DNA from: Pontibacter lucknowensis
GTDB taxonomy: Bacteria; Bacteroidota; Bacteroidia; Cytophagales; Hymenobacteraceae
Assembly (NCBI RefSeq): GCF_900156415.1
Contig: NZ_FTNM01000004.1
Coordinates: forward strand, 310,001-374,000
DNA: 64,000 nt
Direction: 5' to 3'
Positions 1 through 8,935 of this stretch are shown piece by piece (the stretch's first letter is position 1; each line of letters opens with the position of its first letter). The translations under genes and the position numbers were made by a program. Under the pieces are notes generated by a model. The model was given only the letters and a program-made list of their open reading frames with translations. It was not told the DNA's origin and made no database searches.

Positions 1-96
1 CTGCCAGTTGGTATGTATCTAAAGCCGGGTATCTACAATCTGACGGTGGCCGGCAGTAACAAAACCCTTAATCGCAAGCTGGTGGTAGCCCGCTAG
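1..96 (+). CDS. C-terminal end of a T9SS type A cargo protein (partial)
   Basis: The window opens inside a reading frame that runs from base 1 to a TAG at 94-96 (32 codons with the stop). The peptide has the pattern of the end of a Por-secretion-system (type IX) sorting domain: a Gly-Met-Tyr / Gly-Ile-Tyr beta strand, a polar turn with Asn and Lys, and a final basic-hydrophobic strand ending Leu-Val-Val-Ala-Arg. In that family the C-terminal domain directs export through the T9SS outer-membrane translocon and is then usually removed. The catalytic or binding part of the protein lies outside the window, so no function can be given. The assignment rests on about 30 residues. Confidence 0.5.
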   Translation: MPVGMYLKPGIYNLTVAGSNKTLNRKLVVAR

Positions 97-439
97 TGCA
101 GTCTAACCATAGCAGCAGAAGTATAACCTGCATGATGGGAACGGGTCTTTTTATCAACCTGGTAGTGAGAGAGCATGCGGGTATAGGTTCTTAACGCTGC
201 TCAGGGCTAGAAACTGTCGTTCAAAAAATGGATAAAAATTCCGGTTAAAACTTTTAAATTTTCCATAACGTAATGAATAGCAGTCACTTCTGAATCTAAT
301 ATTGCATTTATGAAATTTTTAATAAACCCTGCAAAGCGCGGTTCGTACTATGGGTGAAAAAACATTACATGTGCTCCGTTTTACCAATGAATTATCATCA
401 AGTTTAAAATGCCTTTACTTATCTAAATTTTAATTTTTT
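97..439. other. Intergenic region without recognisable gene
   Basis: This stretch of 343 bases becomes AT-rich towards the lipoprotein gene at 440. I see no open frame with coding character, no RNA gene and no convincing TAnnTTTG promoter element. It presumably holds the promoter of the downstream lipoprotein. Confidence 0.6.
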
Positions 440-919
440 ATGAAAAAGTTATTTCTATTACCAATATTATTTGCTCTTGTCTTCACTTCATGTAGTGACG
501 ACGACGACAATGGAACGGTCGAACCAGCAGTTTCGGAAATTGATGCGCAGATGCGTGGCGACTGGACAAACACGATGATCAAAAGAGTGTACTATTCAAT
601 TGATGATGAAATCATGTTCACTGACTCAGTTCAATACCAGACAAACTTCAGTTTTGACGGAAAACGCCTGACTGTTACTGTACCAGGAGGCACTCCAGAG
701 GTAATGAATTACAGTTTCCCAGACCCAGCCGATACCACCCTCATCGAATTACAGCGGGGCAATGATAAAGGACAGTATAAAGTAACAGCTATTTCAGATA
801 CGGAAATGACTTGGGTAGAAGAAAAGCCATGGGCTGGCTTTCCAGAGGAGGCGCCGGAATCAGAAAAAACAACATCCAGACTTGGTTTGTATACCTGGAA
901 GTTTGTTCGCAAAAACTAA
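440..919 (+). CDS. Small surface lipoprotein, lipocalin-like
   Basis: This 159-residue protein has a short lipoprotein signal peptide (Met-Lys-Lys, hydrophobic core, lipobox ending Phe-Thr-Ser-Cys with Cys18). The mature protein would begin Cys-Ser-Asp-Asp-Asp-Asp. In Bacteroidota an acidic run right after the lipidated Cys acts as a lipoprotein export signal, so display on the cell surface is likely. The rest has alternating beta-strand character with Trp near the start of the domain and a Thr-Trp motif near the end, as in small lipocalin-like lipoproteins. I cannot name a ligand. The gene stands alone and is followed by a strong terminator. The fold is an inference. Confidence 0.7.
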   Translation: MKKLFLLPILFALVFTSCSDDDDNGTVEPAVSEIDAQMRGDWTNTMIKRVYYSIDDEIMFTDSVQYQTNFSFDGKRLTVTVPGGTPEVMNYSFPDPADTTLIELQRGNDKGQYKVTAISDTEMTWVEEKPWAGFPEEAPESEKTTSRLGLYTWKFVRKN

Positions 920-963
920 TGCATGAAATACCCTGTGCTTTAAGCATGGTGTGAACAAAGAAA

Positions 964-1005
964 AACTCCCGCTTTAGTCAATACAACGACTAAGGCGGGA
1001 GTTTT
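964..1005 (+). terminator. Rho-independent terminator after the lipoprotein gene
   Basis: A 16-bp inverted repeat (964-979 and 988-1003, one G-T pair) around an 8-base loop is followed by T residues. It lies 44 bases after the lipoprotein stop and between convergent genes. Confidence 0.85.
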
Positions 1006-1098
1006 CTTATTTCCAGTAGGCACACGGCCAACTTGGGGATCTGGGTTTCTACCCTCTATAAGAGTTCGGAAAGATCCATTTTTTATTATGAGCCAGGC

Positions 1099-3738
1099 TT
1101 ACTCTTTGATAAGCTTGATTGTTGCGCTCTTACCGGCGTTGTCAGTATACTTCAGGAAGTACAGACCTGCTCTGAGACCGCTGGCAGCAAGGTTCATCAC
1201 CAGCTTGTTGTTCTCTACCTTCAGGTTAGCTTCTTTGTATACTACTGTGCCAGCCTGATCCAGGATTACTACTTCCTGCAGCTTAATCTCCTCTTTGCCC
1301 AGGTCGAGTGTTACCACATCGTTGAATGGGTTAGGATAAGCGCTTACTTTCTCAAAGCTGATGTTAGTATCAGTTGTCTCAGCAGAAAGTGATGACGAAG
1401 CAGAAGCAGTCAGAGTCTCGATTGGTGACAGTCTGTTGCCAGCGATCGGTCGCTCCATAGAGCCGTCCGGCAGCTGCCAGCCCACGGCCAGGTTGTCGCC
1501 GCCGCCGCCCTGCAGCATGATCGCCTCGATGTAGTAGCGCTTGCCGGCCTCCAGGGTGATCTTGGCAGACTGCTGGCTTGCGTTCTTGGTCCACTCACGC
1601 GGGTTGGTCCAGGTGCTTGACAGGGCGATGCGCGTCTTCTTAGCCGGGTCTTCGCTTGTGCTCAGGTACAGCTCAGCCACGTCGTCGGCCGCGATCCAGA
1701 AAGTGTACTGGCCTGAGGCAGGAGCCGTCACGTAGCCGCGGATGCGCTGGCCGTAGTTGTTGCCCTGACCTGTTGGCGCCTCGAAAGAGCTTATTGCGCT
1801 CGTAGAAGTTGGGTTCGTGTTCACTGGTACCACGCTGATTGTGGAGCCATGCACATTTGACCAGAAGTCACGTGTGATCTTGCCCACAGGAGTTGTAGTA
1901 GCTGCTGGAGCCGTTGCTACAGGAGTCGTTGTTGCAGGAGCAGTGCTTCCCATTTCAGACAGTCTGTTGCCAGCGATCGGTCGCTCCATAGAGCCGTCCG
2001 GCAGCTGCCAGCCCACGGCCAGGTTGTCGCCGCCGCCGCCCTGCAGCATGATCGCCTCGATGTAGTAGCGCTTGCCGGCCTCCAGAGTGATCTTGGCAGA
2101 CTGCTGGCTTGCGTTCTTGGTCCACTCACGCGGGTTGGTCCAGGTGCTTGACAGGGCGATGCGCGTCTTCTTGGCCGGGTCTTCGCTTGTGCTCAGGTAC
2201 AGCTCAGCCACGTCGTCGGCCGCGATCCAGAAAGTGTACTGGCCTGAGGCAGGAGCCGTCACGTAGCCGCGGATGCGCTGGCCGTAGTTGTTACCCTGAC
2301 CTGTTGGCGCCTCGAAAGAGCTTATTGCGCTCGTAGAAGTTGGGTTCGTGTTCACTGGTACCACGCTGATTGTAGAACCGTGTACGTTTGACCAGAAGTC
2401 ACGCGTGATCTTGCCAGTACCAGCAGTACCAGTTGTAGTTCCAGTTGACGGTGAAGTTGATGCAGGTGGTGTCTGCTCAGCAGGTGCAGTTGCTACCGGC
2501 GCATCCTGTGTTGGCTGCGACGGAGAAGTAGCCGGAGCTGATCCGTTAGGGCCAAGTGCGATACCATTGCGGCTCAGCTTTGACAACCAGGCGCTGTATT
2601 CATTCTGCTCGTGCTGCTTTGTGATGTTACCGCCAACGTATGGGTTGTTCTCGTTTTTAACCAGACCATCCGGGAAGTAGTTCTTGTCGAAAAGGTTGCC
2701 CTGGCTCATAACACCGGTAACATTGTTACGCATTACGGCATTGAAGGTAGCACCCTTCTTGTAGTAGTCGTAGCCATACAGGCCCACGTTGTGTGTGTTC
2801 ATGCGGGTGCCATCGTCAAACAAACCAGAGTTTACTCCACGGTTGTTGTATACCTCGATGTTGTTGCCACCAGCAATGGCGTAGTTATAGTTACCGACGT
2901 TCACCGTCTGGTTGTCAAATACCTTCACGTGAGCTGTGGCTACTGAAGCCGGATCGCCCATGCCATCCTGGTACCAGGAGTCAGCAATGATACCACCACC
3001 TGAGAATTTAGTTTCTGTAGCAGGGATTGGGTAAGCACCCTTGATGAAGTTGTTGTGGATGCGGATAGGAGAAGCAGAAGTACCACGAGCGTTAGACAAG
3101 TTGATGTTGTCTTCTACAAGCGACTTGTTTGGCTCGTTGATTATCTCGTTCCAGGCGATCTCAGCGTGTGGCAGGTTACCGCGGTAGTTGAACTGCGCAA
3201 ACTGCGAGTGCTCAGCACCTCCGTGAACGCGACCGTCGATGTTCTTGGCTTTGTTGTAGCGGATCTTTACAGTTTCGTTTGTAGAGCCATTGCCCTCGTA
3301 ACGCGTACCCACATAGATACCAGCTGTACCTTCAAGGTAGCAGTTCTCTACTACAATGTTCTTAAAGTTGTTAACTGTCAAGAAGCGGCGTGGCTTCTTG
3401 TAATCACGCCAAGGGGTAGGAGTTAGGCCGTAACCTTTGGTGTGTCTGACAGTAATATTAGCGGCATGGCCCCAGCTTTTGATCAGGTAACCGGCCCCTC
3501 TGATGTTCGAATTGACAATGACAACAGGTTCAGAAGTACGCACGTCTACAGCAGCTACCTCAGAGTCTTTCGACTCCCAGTTACCTGTGTAAGTACCTCC
3601 TTTTGTGATTACTAATGGCCCGCTGTAAGTCTGGGCGTTTACGAAGCCTGTCGAGAGTAGAAAGGCTACGAGTGTGAGCATGAAAGCAGACAGAGTTGTC
3701 CCCGTCCACTTAGTCACCTTAGTGGAAATTGTATTCAT
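1099..3738 (-). CDS. T9SS-exported right-handed beta-helix protein with two PA14 domains
   Basis: This protein has 879 residues. An N-terminal signal peptide ends near residue 35 (Val-Asn-Ala-Gln). Residues 38-395 form a parallel beta-helix region of the pectate-lyase-like type, with repeated Asn-rich turns such as Ile-Arg-Ile-His-Asn-Asn. A Pro/Thr/Ala linker follows, then two PA14 domains at about 441-593 and 618-770 that are identical or nearly so in protein sequence. The C-terminal 80 residues are a T9SS type A sorting domain (Tyr-Pro-Asn-Pro-Phe-Asn, ending Lys-Leu-Ile-Lys-Glu). PA14 is a sugar-binding or adhesion module in other proteins. Beta-helices often cleave or epimerise polysaccharides. 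The gene closes an exopolysaccharide locus and is a paralogue of the adjacent membrane-anchored protein, so a role on the secreted polymer is likely but not shown. I cannot assign catalytic residues. Confidence 0.85.
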   Translation of the reverse strand: MNTISTKVTKWTGTTLSAFMLTLVAFLLSTGFVNAQTYSGPLVITKGGTYTGNWESKDSEVAAVDVRTSEPVVIVNSNIRGAGYLIKSWGHAANITVRHTKGYGLTPTPWRDYKKPRRFLTVNNFKNIVVENCYLEGTAGIYVGTRYEGNGSTNETVKIRYNKAKNIDGRVHGGAEHSQFAQFNYRGNLPHAEIAWNEIINEPNKSLVEDNINLSNARGTSASPIRIHNNFIKGAYPIPATETKFSGGGIIADSWYQDGMGDPASVATAHVKVFDNQTVNVGNYNYAIAGGNNIEVYNNRGVNSGLFDDGTRMNTHNVGLYGYDYYKKGATFNAVMRNNVTGVMSQGNLFDKNYFPDGLVKNENNPYVGGNITKQHEQNEYSAWLSKLSRNGIALGPNGSAPATSPSQPTQDAPVATAPAEQTPPASTSPSTGTTTGTAGTGKITRDFWSNVHGSTISVVPVNTNPTSTSAISSFEAPTGQGNNYGQRIRGYVTAPASGQYTFWIAADDVAELYLSTSEDPAKKTRIALSSTWTNPREWTKNASQQSAKITLEAGKRYYIEAIMLQGGGGDNLAVGWQLPDGSMERPIAGNRLSEMGSTAPATTTPVATAPAATTTPVGKITRDFWSNVHGSTISVVPVNTNPTSTSAISSFEAPTGQGNNYGQRIRGYVTAPASGQYTFWIAADDVAELYLSTSEDPAKKTRIALSSTWTNPREWTKNASQQSAKITLEAGKRYYIEAIMLQGGGGDNLAVGWQLPDGSMERPIAGNRLSPIETLTASASSSLSAETTDTNISFEKVSAYPNPFNDVVTLDLGKEEIKLQEVVILDQAGTVVYKEANLKVENNKLVMNLAASGLRAGLYFLKYTDNAGKSATIKLIKE
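1427..1884 (-). repeat. PA14-encoding direct repeat, copy 2 (C-terminal)
   Basis: This 458-base unit recurs at 1958-2415 with a period of exactly 531 bases (177 codons). I see only about eight differences, apparently all synonymous. The units are separated by a Pro/Thr/Ala linker. Confidence 0.95.
1958..2415 (-). repeat. PA14-encoding direct repeat, copy 1 (N-terminal)
   Basis: This is the partner of 1427-1884. The boundaries are sharp: similarity starts at the codons for the end of the domain and stops at the Gly-Lys-Ile-Thr-Arg start. The linkers on either side differ. Confidence 0.95.
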
Positions 3739-4356
3739 CTTTTTGGCTAAAAGTTGAAAAATTAAAAAATGTACTCCTTATAAGGCCCCAGGTAAACTAC
3801 CGTTTTCTATAAAAGTAGCAGGTAACCTGCCTGGTGCTTTTTATGAAAATATTGAGCTTGGCTAATCCTTGTCCTTATCTTCATATATAAGTTGTTGCAA
3901 ATATAAGTATGAATTTTTTAGAAAAACCAGTCTTTTATGATAAATTCTTACTTAAATCATAGACACTTTGTATATTTCAATTTGAAAAAGATGAAAAATG
4001 TTTGTTTTTGACCTGTTTTGGCGGTTTTGCTACTGAAGTGTTGATCGAAAAAAGTTACATAAATTTTAAAAGTCCAAACTTTTCAATATGGTTATAGTTG
4101 TAAATCGTATAATTATACCCATAATTATTAATCTAAAATATAAGATACATGATCGGTTTTGGACCATATATTTAGTGAAAATGCGTAATATATAAAATAT
4201 AATATATTTAATAATGTGGGTTTTGCTGTTAGGTTTTTTATAGATGTTATAACTTTGGATCGGGCGCCTGAGGACAAAACTTGGAGTCTTAAATTAGAGG
4301 AGCCAGTGCAAAACGTCAGACGAAGGATTTATAGTTAAGCCAGGTTAGTAACTCAG
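3739..4356. other. AT-rich intergenic region upstream of the PA14 beta-helix gene
   Basis: These 618 bases are much more AT-rich than the flanking genes. They contain no coding frame and no copy of the TATACCT motif. The region separates the two beta-helix genes and gives the T9SS cargo gene its own leader, so that gene may be transcribed separately from the rest of the locus. Confidence 0.6.
3898..3905 (-). promoter_or_regulatory. Candidate -7 element (TATATTTG) for the PA14 beta-helix gene
   Basis: On the minus strand this reads TATATTTG, a full match to the Bacteroidota -7 consensus TAnnTTTG. It lies about 160 bases before the start codon. No clear TTG -33 element is seen at the usual distance, only a T-rich run. 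Confidence 0.35.
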
Positions 4357-5625
4357 TTACTGAGAACTTACAGATTTGCCCGATACTGAGGTAGGCATTG
4401 TTATACGAGGGCCAAGGAAGATGTCGTTCCTCTCTAGCTTCGTTTTCCAGAGCTGATACTCTGCGCGTTCGCTTTCTTTTGTTATCTCACCTTCAATGAA
4501 TGTATTGTTGCGCTCCTGGACTGTCCCATCCGGAAAATAATGGTTGTCGTTTCTACCATCCTGTCCCATGATTCCGATCACGTTGTTGCGGAAAGTGTTG
4601 TTGAAGGTCGAATTCTTTTTGTAAAAGTCGTACCCATAGAGCCCTTGGGTCCACATCCTGAATTTTTCGCCGTTCTCGAATCGGGCGGCGTTAACAGCAC
4701 GGTTGTCATAGATCTCTATGTTATTGCCGCCGGCGATAGCGTAGTTATAGTTGCCCAGGTTTACCGTTTGGTTGTCGTGTATTTTCACATAGGCGGTAGC
4801 TACCTCCTTGGGATCGCCCATGCCGTCTTCGTACCAGGAATCAGCAATGATGCCACCACCTGAATAGTCTTTGCTGTTAGCTGGGTAAGGATAGGCTCCC
4901 TGGATGTAGTTGTTGTGGATGCGGATAGGTGATGCCGGCGTGCCTCGTGAATTCGAAAGATTGATGTTGTCTTCCACAAGCGACTTGTCCGGCTCGTTGA
5001 TCACCTCGTTCCAGGCGATTTCGGCATACTGTATTGAGTTGCGGAAATTGAACTGCACAAATTGTGACCGGTACCAGCCATCATAAATACGTCCATCGAT
5101 GTTCCTGGCTTTGTTAAAGCGAATCTTAATGGTGTTTTTTGGGCTGCTGTCGCCCTTGTAGGCGTCGCCTATGTAAATGCCGGCTGTATTCTCCATGTAG
5201 CAGTTCTCTACCACCACATGTTTGAAATCGTTGACGATCAGAAAACGCCGTGGCTTCTCATATATAATCCACGGGGTGGGGGTGAGGCCATAGCCTTTGG
5301 TATGTCTGACAGTAATATTGGCTGCGTGCCCCCAGCTTTTAATCAGGTAGCCGGCACCTCTTATACTTGAATTCTCAATGATGACTGGCTCGGATGTCCT
5401 GATTTCCACAGCAGCCACCTCAGAGTTTCTTGATTCCCAATTGCCGGAGTAGGTGCCTCCTTTACTGATCACGATCGGGTTGTCATAGCCAACCGTTGTA
5501 GCTTTGGCGCTCCTTTTGGCTCCGGGAAGGTGCCCCTGGGTATAATAGTAAGTAAAAAGCATTGCTACTACCAACAGGGGAATAGCAATGCTTAGTATTT
5601 TAATGTATGGTGAATCTAGCTTCAA
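4357..5625 (-). CDS. Membrane-anchored right-handed beta-helix protein
   Basis: This 422-residue protein matches the first 395 residues of the PA14 cargo gene closely along its whole length (for example Gly-Tyr-Leu-Ile-Lys-Ser-Trp-Gly-His). It lacks both the PA14 domains and the T9SS sorting domain. In place of a cleavable signal it has one transmembrane helix at about residues 8-27, so it is probably held in the inner membrane facing the periplasm. The start is unusual: the frame opens with TTG after a close upstream stop, and the first ATG (codon 22) would remove the helix, so I prefer TTG. The gene follows a glycosyltransferase by 26 bases in the exopolysaccharide operon. Modification of the polymer during export is a reasonable guess; no enzyme activity can be read directly. 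Confidence 0.8.
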   Translation of the reverse strand: MKLDSPYIKILSIAIPLLVVAMLFTYYYTQGHLPGAKRSAKATTVGYDNPIVISKGGTYSGNWESRNSEVAAVEIRTSEPVIIENSSIRGAGYLIKSWGHAANITVRHTKGYGLTPTPWIIYEKPRRFLIVNDFKHVVVENCYMENTAGIYIGDAYKGDSSPKNTIKIRFNKARNIDGRIYDGWYRSQFVQFNFRNSIQYAEIAWNEVINEPDKSLVEDNINLSNSRGTPASPIRIHNNYIQGAYPYPANSKDYSGGGIIADSWYEDGMGDPKEVATAYVKIHDNQTVNLGNYNYAIAGGNNIEIYDNRAVNAARFENGEKFRMWTQGLYGYDFYKKNSTFNNTFRNNVIGIMGQDGRNDNHYFPDGTVQERNNTFIEGEITKESERAEYQLWKTKLERNDIFLGPRITMPTSVSGKSVSSQ

Positions 5626-5651
5626 ATCAATAGTTTAGAAATCAAGAGGTG

Positions 5652-6491
5652 TTACTTTAAAAAATAACCAAAGAGTCTGCGCGTGTAGCCATTCGCCAGG
5701 TGAAATGGGATATAAGGCGTAGGGCAATTCTTGAGTGTGAACCTGGTAAAGTCACGCAGGTTACCGCCACCCTTCAAGTCAAACAGGTGCTTGTAGTAAT
5801 TTTTAAAGCTCTTCTCGCTTCTGATCTGTCGCTCCCCGCTTTCTTCCGGATACGTGAGCAGTCTTGCATCATAGTTTACATACAGTTCAAATCCGGCTCT
5901 TCTGGCAGTATGGGTATAGTCGTAATCGGCTATATAATGCGGGAAGCGGTCCTGGTCGAAGAGCCCTATCTTCTCAAATACTGCCCGAGGGATAAGCAGG
6001 CCTCTGCCAGGCAGGTGCGTAACTGGGTGCAGGCCTTTCTGCTCTTCCGCTGATAGCCTTGGGAGCACTTCGTCGATGGTGTTCAGTAGCCAGTTAAGCC
6101 GTTCCCCTCCGAAAATGGGCTGTTTAGTATTGGCGTCCAGTTCGAGTGCCCCCAGTAGCGCGGCAGGTTTTTGCTCGTGCCAGTAATACATTTTTTCCAG
6201 CAGGCGCTCATCCGTAATCACATCATTGTTCATGGTCATGATGAGTTGGGCATCTTGCTTCAGCGCATGCCGGATGCCCATGTTCACGCCAGCCGTCCAG
6301 AACAAGTTGCCGCTACCTTTAAGCACTTCCACTTCGGGAAACTCTTCCCGAAGCATATCTTCAGTGCCGTCTGTTGAGCCATCGTCTACAATTATGACTT
6401 TAAAACGCTGATCAGTTTGCTTTCTCAATGACTGGAGACAGTCCCTTGTGTATTCTTTTCTGTTAAAAACAGGTATAACAATGCTTATCAT
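5652..6491 (-). CDS. Family 2 glycosyltransferase (rhamnosyltransferase-like)
   Basis: This 279-residue GT-A fold enzyme starts Met-Ile-Ser-Ile-Val-Ile-Pro-Val-Phe-Asn, the usual GT2 opening. It carries Val-Asp-Asp-Gly-Ser-Thr-Asp-Gly for nucleotide-sugar binding, Gly-Asn-Leu-Phe-Trp-Thr-Ala-Gly-Val-Asn and Met-Asn-Asn-Asp-Val (metal-binding Asp). This pattern is common in WbbL/rhamnosyl-type transferases. It has no transmembrane segment and would act at the inner face of the inner membrane, adding a sugar to the lipid-linked repeat unit. It sits between another transferase and the anchored beta-helix gene. The donor sugar cannot be read from sequence. Confidence 0.88.
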   Translation of the reverse strand: MISIVIPVFNRKEYTRDCLQSLRKQTDQRFKVIIVDDGSTDGTEDMLREEFPEVEVLKGSGNLFWTAGVNMGIRHALKQDAQLIMTMNNDVITDERLLEKMYYWHEQKPAALLGALELDANTKQPIFGGERLNWLLNTIDEVLPRLSAEEQKGLHPVTHLPGRGLLIPRAVFEKIGLFDQDRFPHYIADYDYTHTARRAGFELYVNYDARLLTYPEESGERQIRSEKSFKNYYKHLFDLKGGGNLRDFTRFTLKNCPTPYIPFHLANGYTRRLFGYFLK

Positions 6492-6604
6492 ATTATTCAG
6501 GTATAAAGCTTAGGTATGGGTACGGCTGCTGTTGCCAAATTTGCAACGAAACCTTGCAGACAGTACCGTCTACGAAAATATCAGCTTATGGAATAGTAGT
6601 TTTT

Positions 6605-7540
6605 TTACAAATTAAAGCTTAGCAGGCTCTTTAGCTTGGAGCTTACCTTGCCCTTGATCAAATGGTTAAAGTTTTTGGTGTCTGACTCGATATCGCGCAC
6701 GACAAAGCGAGGGTGGCGCAGCGGGAAAGAGATCTCATTCTCTTTGATCTGTGCCTTGTTATCGTGCGTATTAAACGTGTGCGTAGCATCTTCACCGAAT
6801 CCAATATTGCGGACCAGATTGACTTCTGGCACAATACAGAGTCCTGAGTTGCTGTAAACGGTAAACTCCCACTGATAGTCCCAGATGTCTCCGTTCGGAA
6901 TGCTGGCAAATGCCTCCTCCAGTTTGCTCAGGCGGTAGGTCTCCTCAAATTTATTCAGGAAAAGCCCTTTCAGATAGCCTTTCTCTTTGAGCTCCGGGTA
7001 TGCTTTCAGGTTAAAATCGAATAGCTGCCATGCTCTGCGCCAGGTAGCCCAGCCCCAGGCATTCACTTTGTTTGAGAAGTAATAGGAGTAGTCATTGTCC
7101 TTGCGCCAGCCATTCAGGTAGTTGTTGCCGCTGATGTGCATGATGCGCGTGTCGTGCTTGTACTTTTCGAGAAGCTCCTGGCAGAACCAGAAAAAGCTTT
7201 TAGAAGGCACACAATCATCTTCGAGAATTATGCCCGATTCTTCGTGCTCGAAGAACCAGCTTATTGCCGTAGCCGGAGCTACACCACACTTCAGGTTTTT
7301 CTCCTGAAACAGCGTTTTCACTTCGCAGTCCCAGTCTACCTGCTCTACAATGCGTCGGGTTTCGGCGCACTTCTCTATATCTGTCTCCACGCCAGGTCGC
7401 GGGCCGTCAGCGGCTACATACAGTCGCGCGGGTTTTACCTGTCGGATACGGTCGAATACTTGTTGTGTGGTATGAGCTCTATTAAATATAATCAACAGCA
7501 CAGGTGTGTGCAAGGGGGTGTTCGGAATAGAATTACTCAT
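6605..7540 (-). CDS. Nucleotide-diphospho-sugar transferase-like glycosyltransferase
   Basis: This 311-residue protein begins with a GT-A core (Val-Leu-Leu-Ile-Ile-Phe-Asn-Arg), with Glu-Asp-Asp-Cys as the probable metal-binding motif and Trp-Gly-Trp-Ala-Thr-Trp further on. Such proteins are annotated as nucleotide-diphospho-sugar transferases and are common in polysaccharide loci. I chose the ATG at 7540; a longer version would use TTG at 7558. A 113-base gap, which includes copies of the AGGTATA motif, separates it from the next transferase. It probably adds one sugar of the repeat unit. Confidence 0.8.
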   Translation of the reverse strand: MSNSIPNTPLHTPVLLIIFNRAHTTQQVFDRIRQVKPARLYVAADGPRPGVETDIEKCAETRRIVEQVDWDCEVKTLFQEKNLKCGVAPATAISWFFEHEESGIILEDDCVPSKSFFWFCQELLEKYKHDTRIMHISGNNYLNGWRKDNDYSYYFSNKVNAWGWATWRRAWQLFDFNLKAYPELKEKGYLKGLFLNKFEETYRLSKLEEAFASIPNGDIWDYQWEFTVYSNSGLCIVPEVNLVRNIGFGEDATHTFNTHDNKAQIKENEISFPLRHPRFVVRDIESDTKNFNHLIKGKVSSKLKSLLSFNL

Positions 7541-7604
7541 AATATTAAGGTATAACAATATGTTTGGAACTGTATACTGAAATTGCTCTCAGAAGTTGTT
7601 ATGC

Positions 7605-8906
7605 TCAGGCAGCTGTTAGTTTGCGGTACTGTCCGATTGCTTTTGCCTTCCAGCGGGAGCCGAAGTCGCGCAGGTAGGTCGTTCGCTCAACGCCGTCTTC
7701 TTCCATGTACACAATCGTCCAGCCTAGTATGGCATAGTAGAACACGGGCAGCACGTAAGAGAAACCATATACGAAACCTGTACTGATAAAAGCTACCAGT
7801 ATGATCTGGTGCACGGTCATCGCTTTGGAACGCAAGCCTTTCACAATAGCGTAAATGGGCATGATCGAGTAGATCGCCAATCCCACAAAACCTGTGTAGA
7901 ACAGTACATCTACATAAAAGCTATGGAAGTGGTGTCCCTGACCGTCGTCAAACACGGGCTCGTTGGTGTCGTCACGCCAGAACTGGATGGGCAGCTCAAA
8001 ACCCTCGAAGCGCATGCCTATCAGCCAGTTATCCTGGATAAAGGGCAGGTATGACATCCATTGTATATAACGCCAGCCACCCGTACCCTGCGAGTCGAAA
8101 TTTTCGATGTCGGAGAAACTCTCCTCTATTTTGGTGATGATCTCGGGGTTGGTGGAGAATAGAAAGGCGCTGCTCGCTATACCTGCGATGAGCATCACAA
8201 TGCCTATGGGCATGAACTTGGCCACGAAGTTGATAGAAAGACCTGACTTGAACCGGATAAGCAAATAGTAAACGATCAATATGATAGCTGTCGAGATCCA
8301 GACGGTACGGTGCTGGAAGAACACGATAGACACCAGGATAAAGAAAGCCATGAACAAGCTGAAAAGCTTGCCCTCGAAAATGTACTTGCTCAGGAAATAC
8401 ATAAACGGAATGACAAGCATGTAAACCGAGGAGGCGTATACTCCGCGCTCATGCGAAGTAAAGGCACCAAGACTCAGTTTATCGGGGTGCACCACAATCA
8501 CACTGAGCCAAAAACCACCCAGGATGAACCAAACCAGGTGCGAAAACTTGAGGTAAAAATTGCCTTTGTAAAAGGTATAGACAAAGAAAATAAAGTAAAA
8601 CAGGAACAGCTTTTGGAATACGTGCGGGTAAACCATCGGTGTGCCATAGAAGTAGTACGACTCAAACACCATCGCGAACACATACAGGGTGGTAAGTCCA
8701 AAGGCTACCCGCATTACAGGCGACATGCGCATGAAGTACACAGCGCTGTAGCCAAACGATAAGGCCGCCATACCTTTCATCAGCATGTTCAGCATGTTTC
8801 CCTGTGCCTCCAGGTTGTTCGGAAAGGCCAGCTCCGTGAACATATTGTCCATGAGCAGGATCAGGGCTATGGGGATAATAAAGAGAAAGCTGTAGTTAAT
8901 TTTCAT
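7605..8906 (-). CDS. O-antigen ligase / Wzy polymerase family membrane protein
   Basis: This protein has 433 residues and about eleven to twelve hydrophobic helices. A large extracytoplasmic loop lies roughly at residues 250-330 and contains Arg and His residues (Gly-Gln-Gly-His-His-Phe-His-Ser). This matches the Wzy_C/O-antigen ligase superfamily, which joins lipid-linked repeat units or ligates a glycan on the periplasmic side. With a Wzx-type flippase, Wzc and Wza in the same locus, the Wzy polymerase role is the more likely. The start is ATG at 8906; a TTG four codons upstream is less likely. Polymerase and ligase cannot be separated from sequence alone. Confidence 0.82.
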   Translation of the reverse strand: MKINYSFLFIIPIALILLMDNMFTELAFPNNLEAQGNMLNMLMKGMAALSFGYSAVYFMRMSPVMRVAFGLTTLYVFAMVFESYYFYGTPMVYPHVFQKLFLFYFIFFVYTFYKGNFYLKFSHLVWFILGGFWLSVIVVHPDKLSLGAFTSHERGVYASSVYMLVIPFMYFLSKYIFEGKLFSLFMAFFILVSIVFFQHRTVWISTAIILIVYYLLIRFKSGLSINFVAKFMPIGIVMLIAGIASSAFLFSTNPEIITKIEESFSDIENFDSQGTGGWRYIQWMSYLPFIQDNWLIGMRFEGFELPIQFWRDDTNEPVFDDGQGHHFHSFYVDVLFYTGFVGLAIYSIMPIYAIVKGLRSKAMTVHQIILVAFISTGFVYGFSYVLPVFYYAILGWTIVYMEEDGVERTTYLRDFGSRWKAKAIGQYRKLTAA

Positions 8907-8935
8907 TGTAGCGGGCAATCCAACATCTACTGCAG

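Noticed and set aside
1099..5625. Pectate lyase annotation for the beta-helix proteins
   Set aside because: The fold fits, but I cannot find the conserved Asp/Arg/Lys catalytic set of a named lyase family, so no enzyme name is given.
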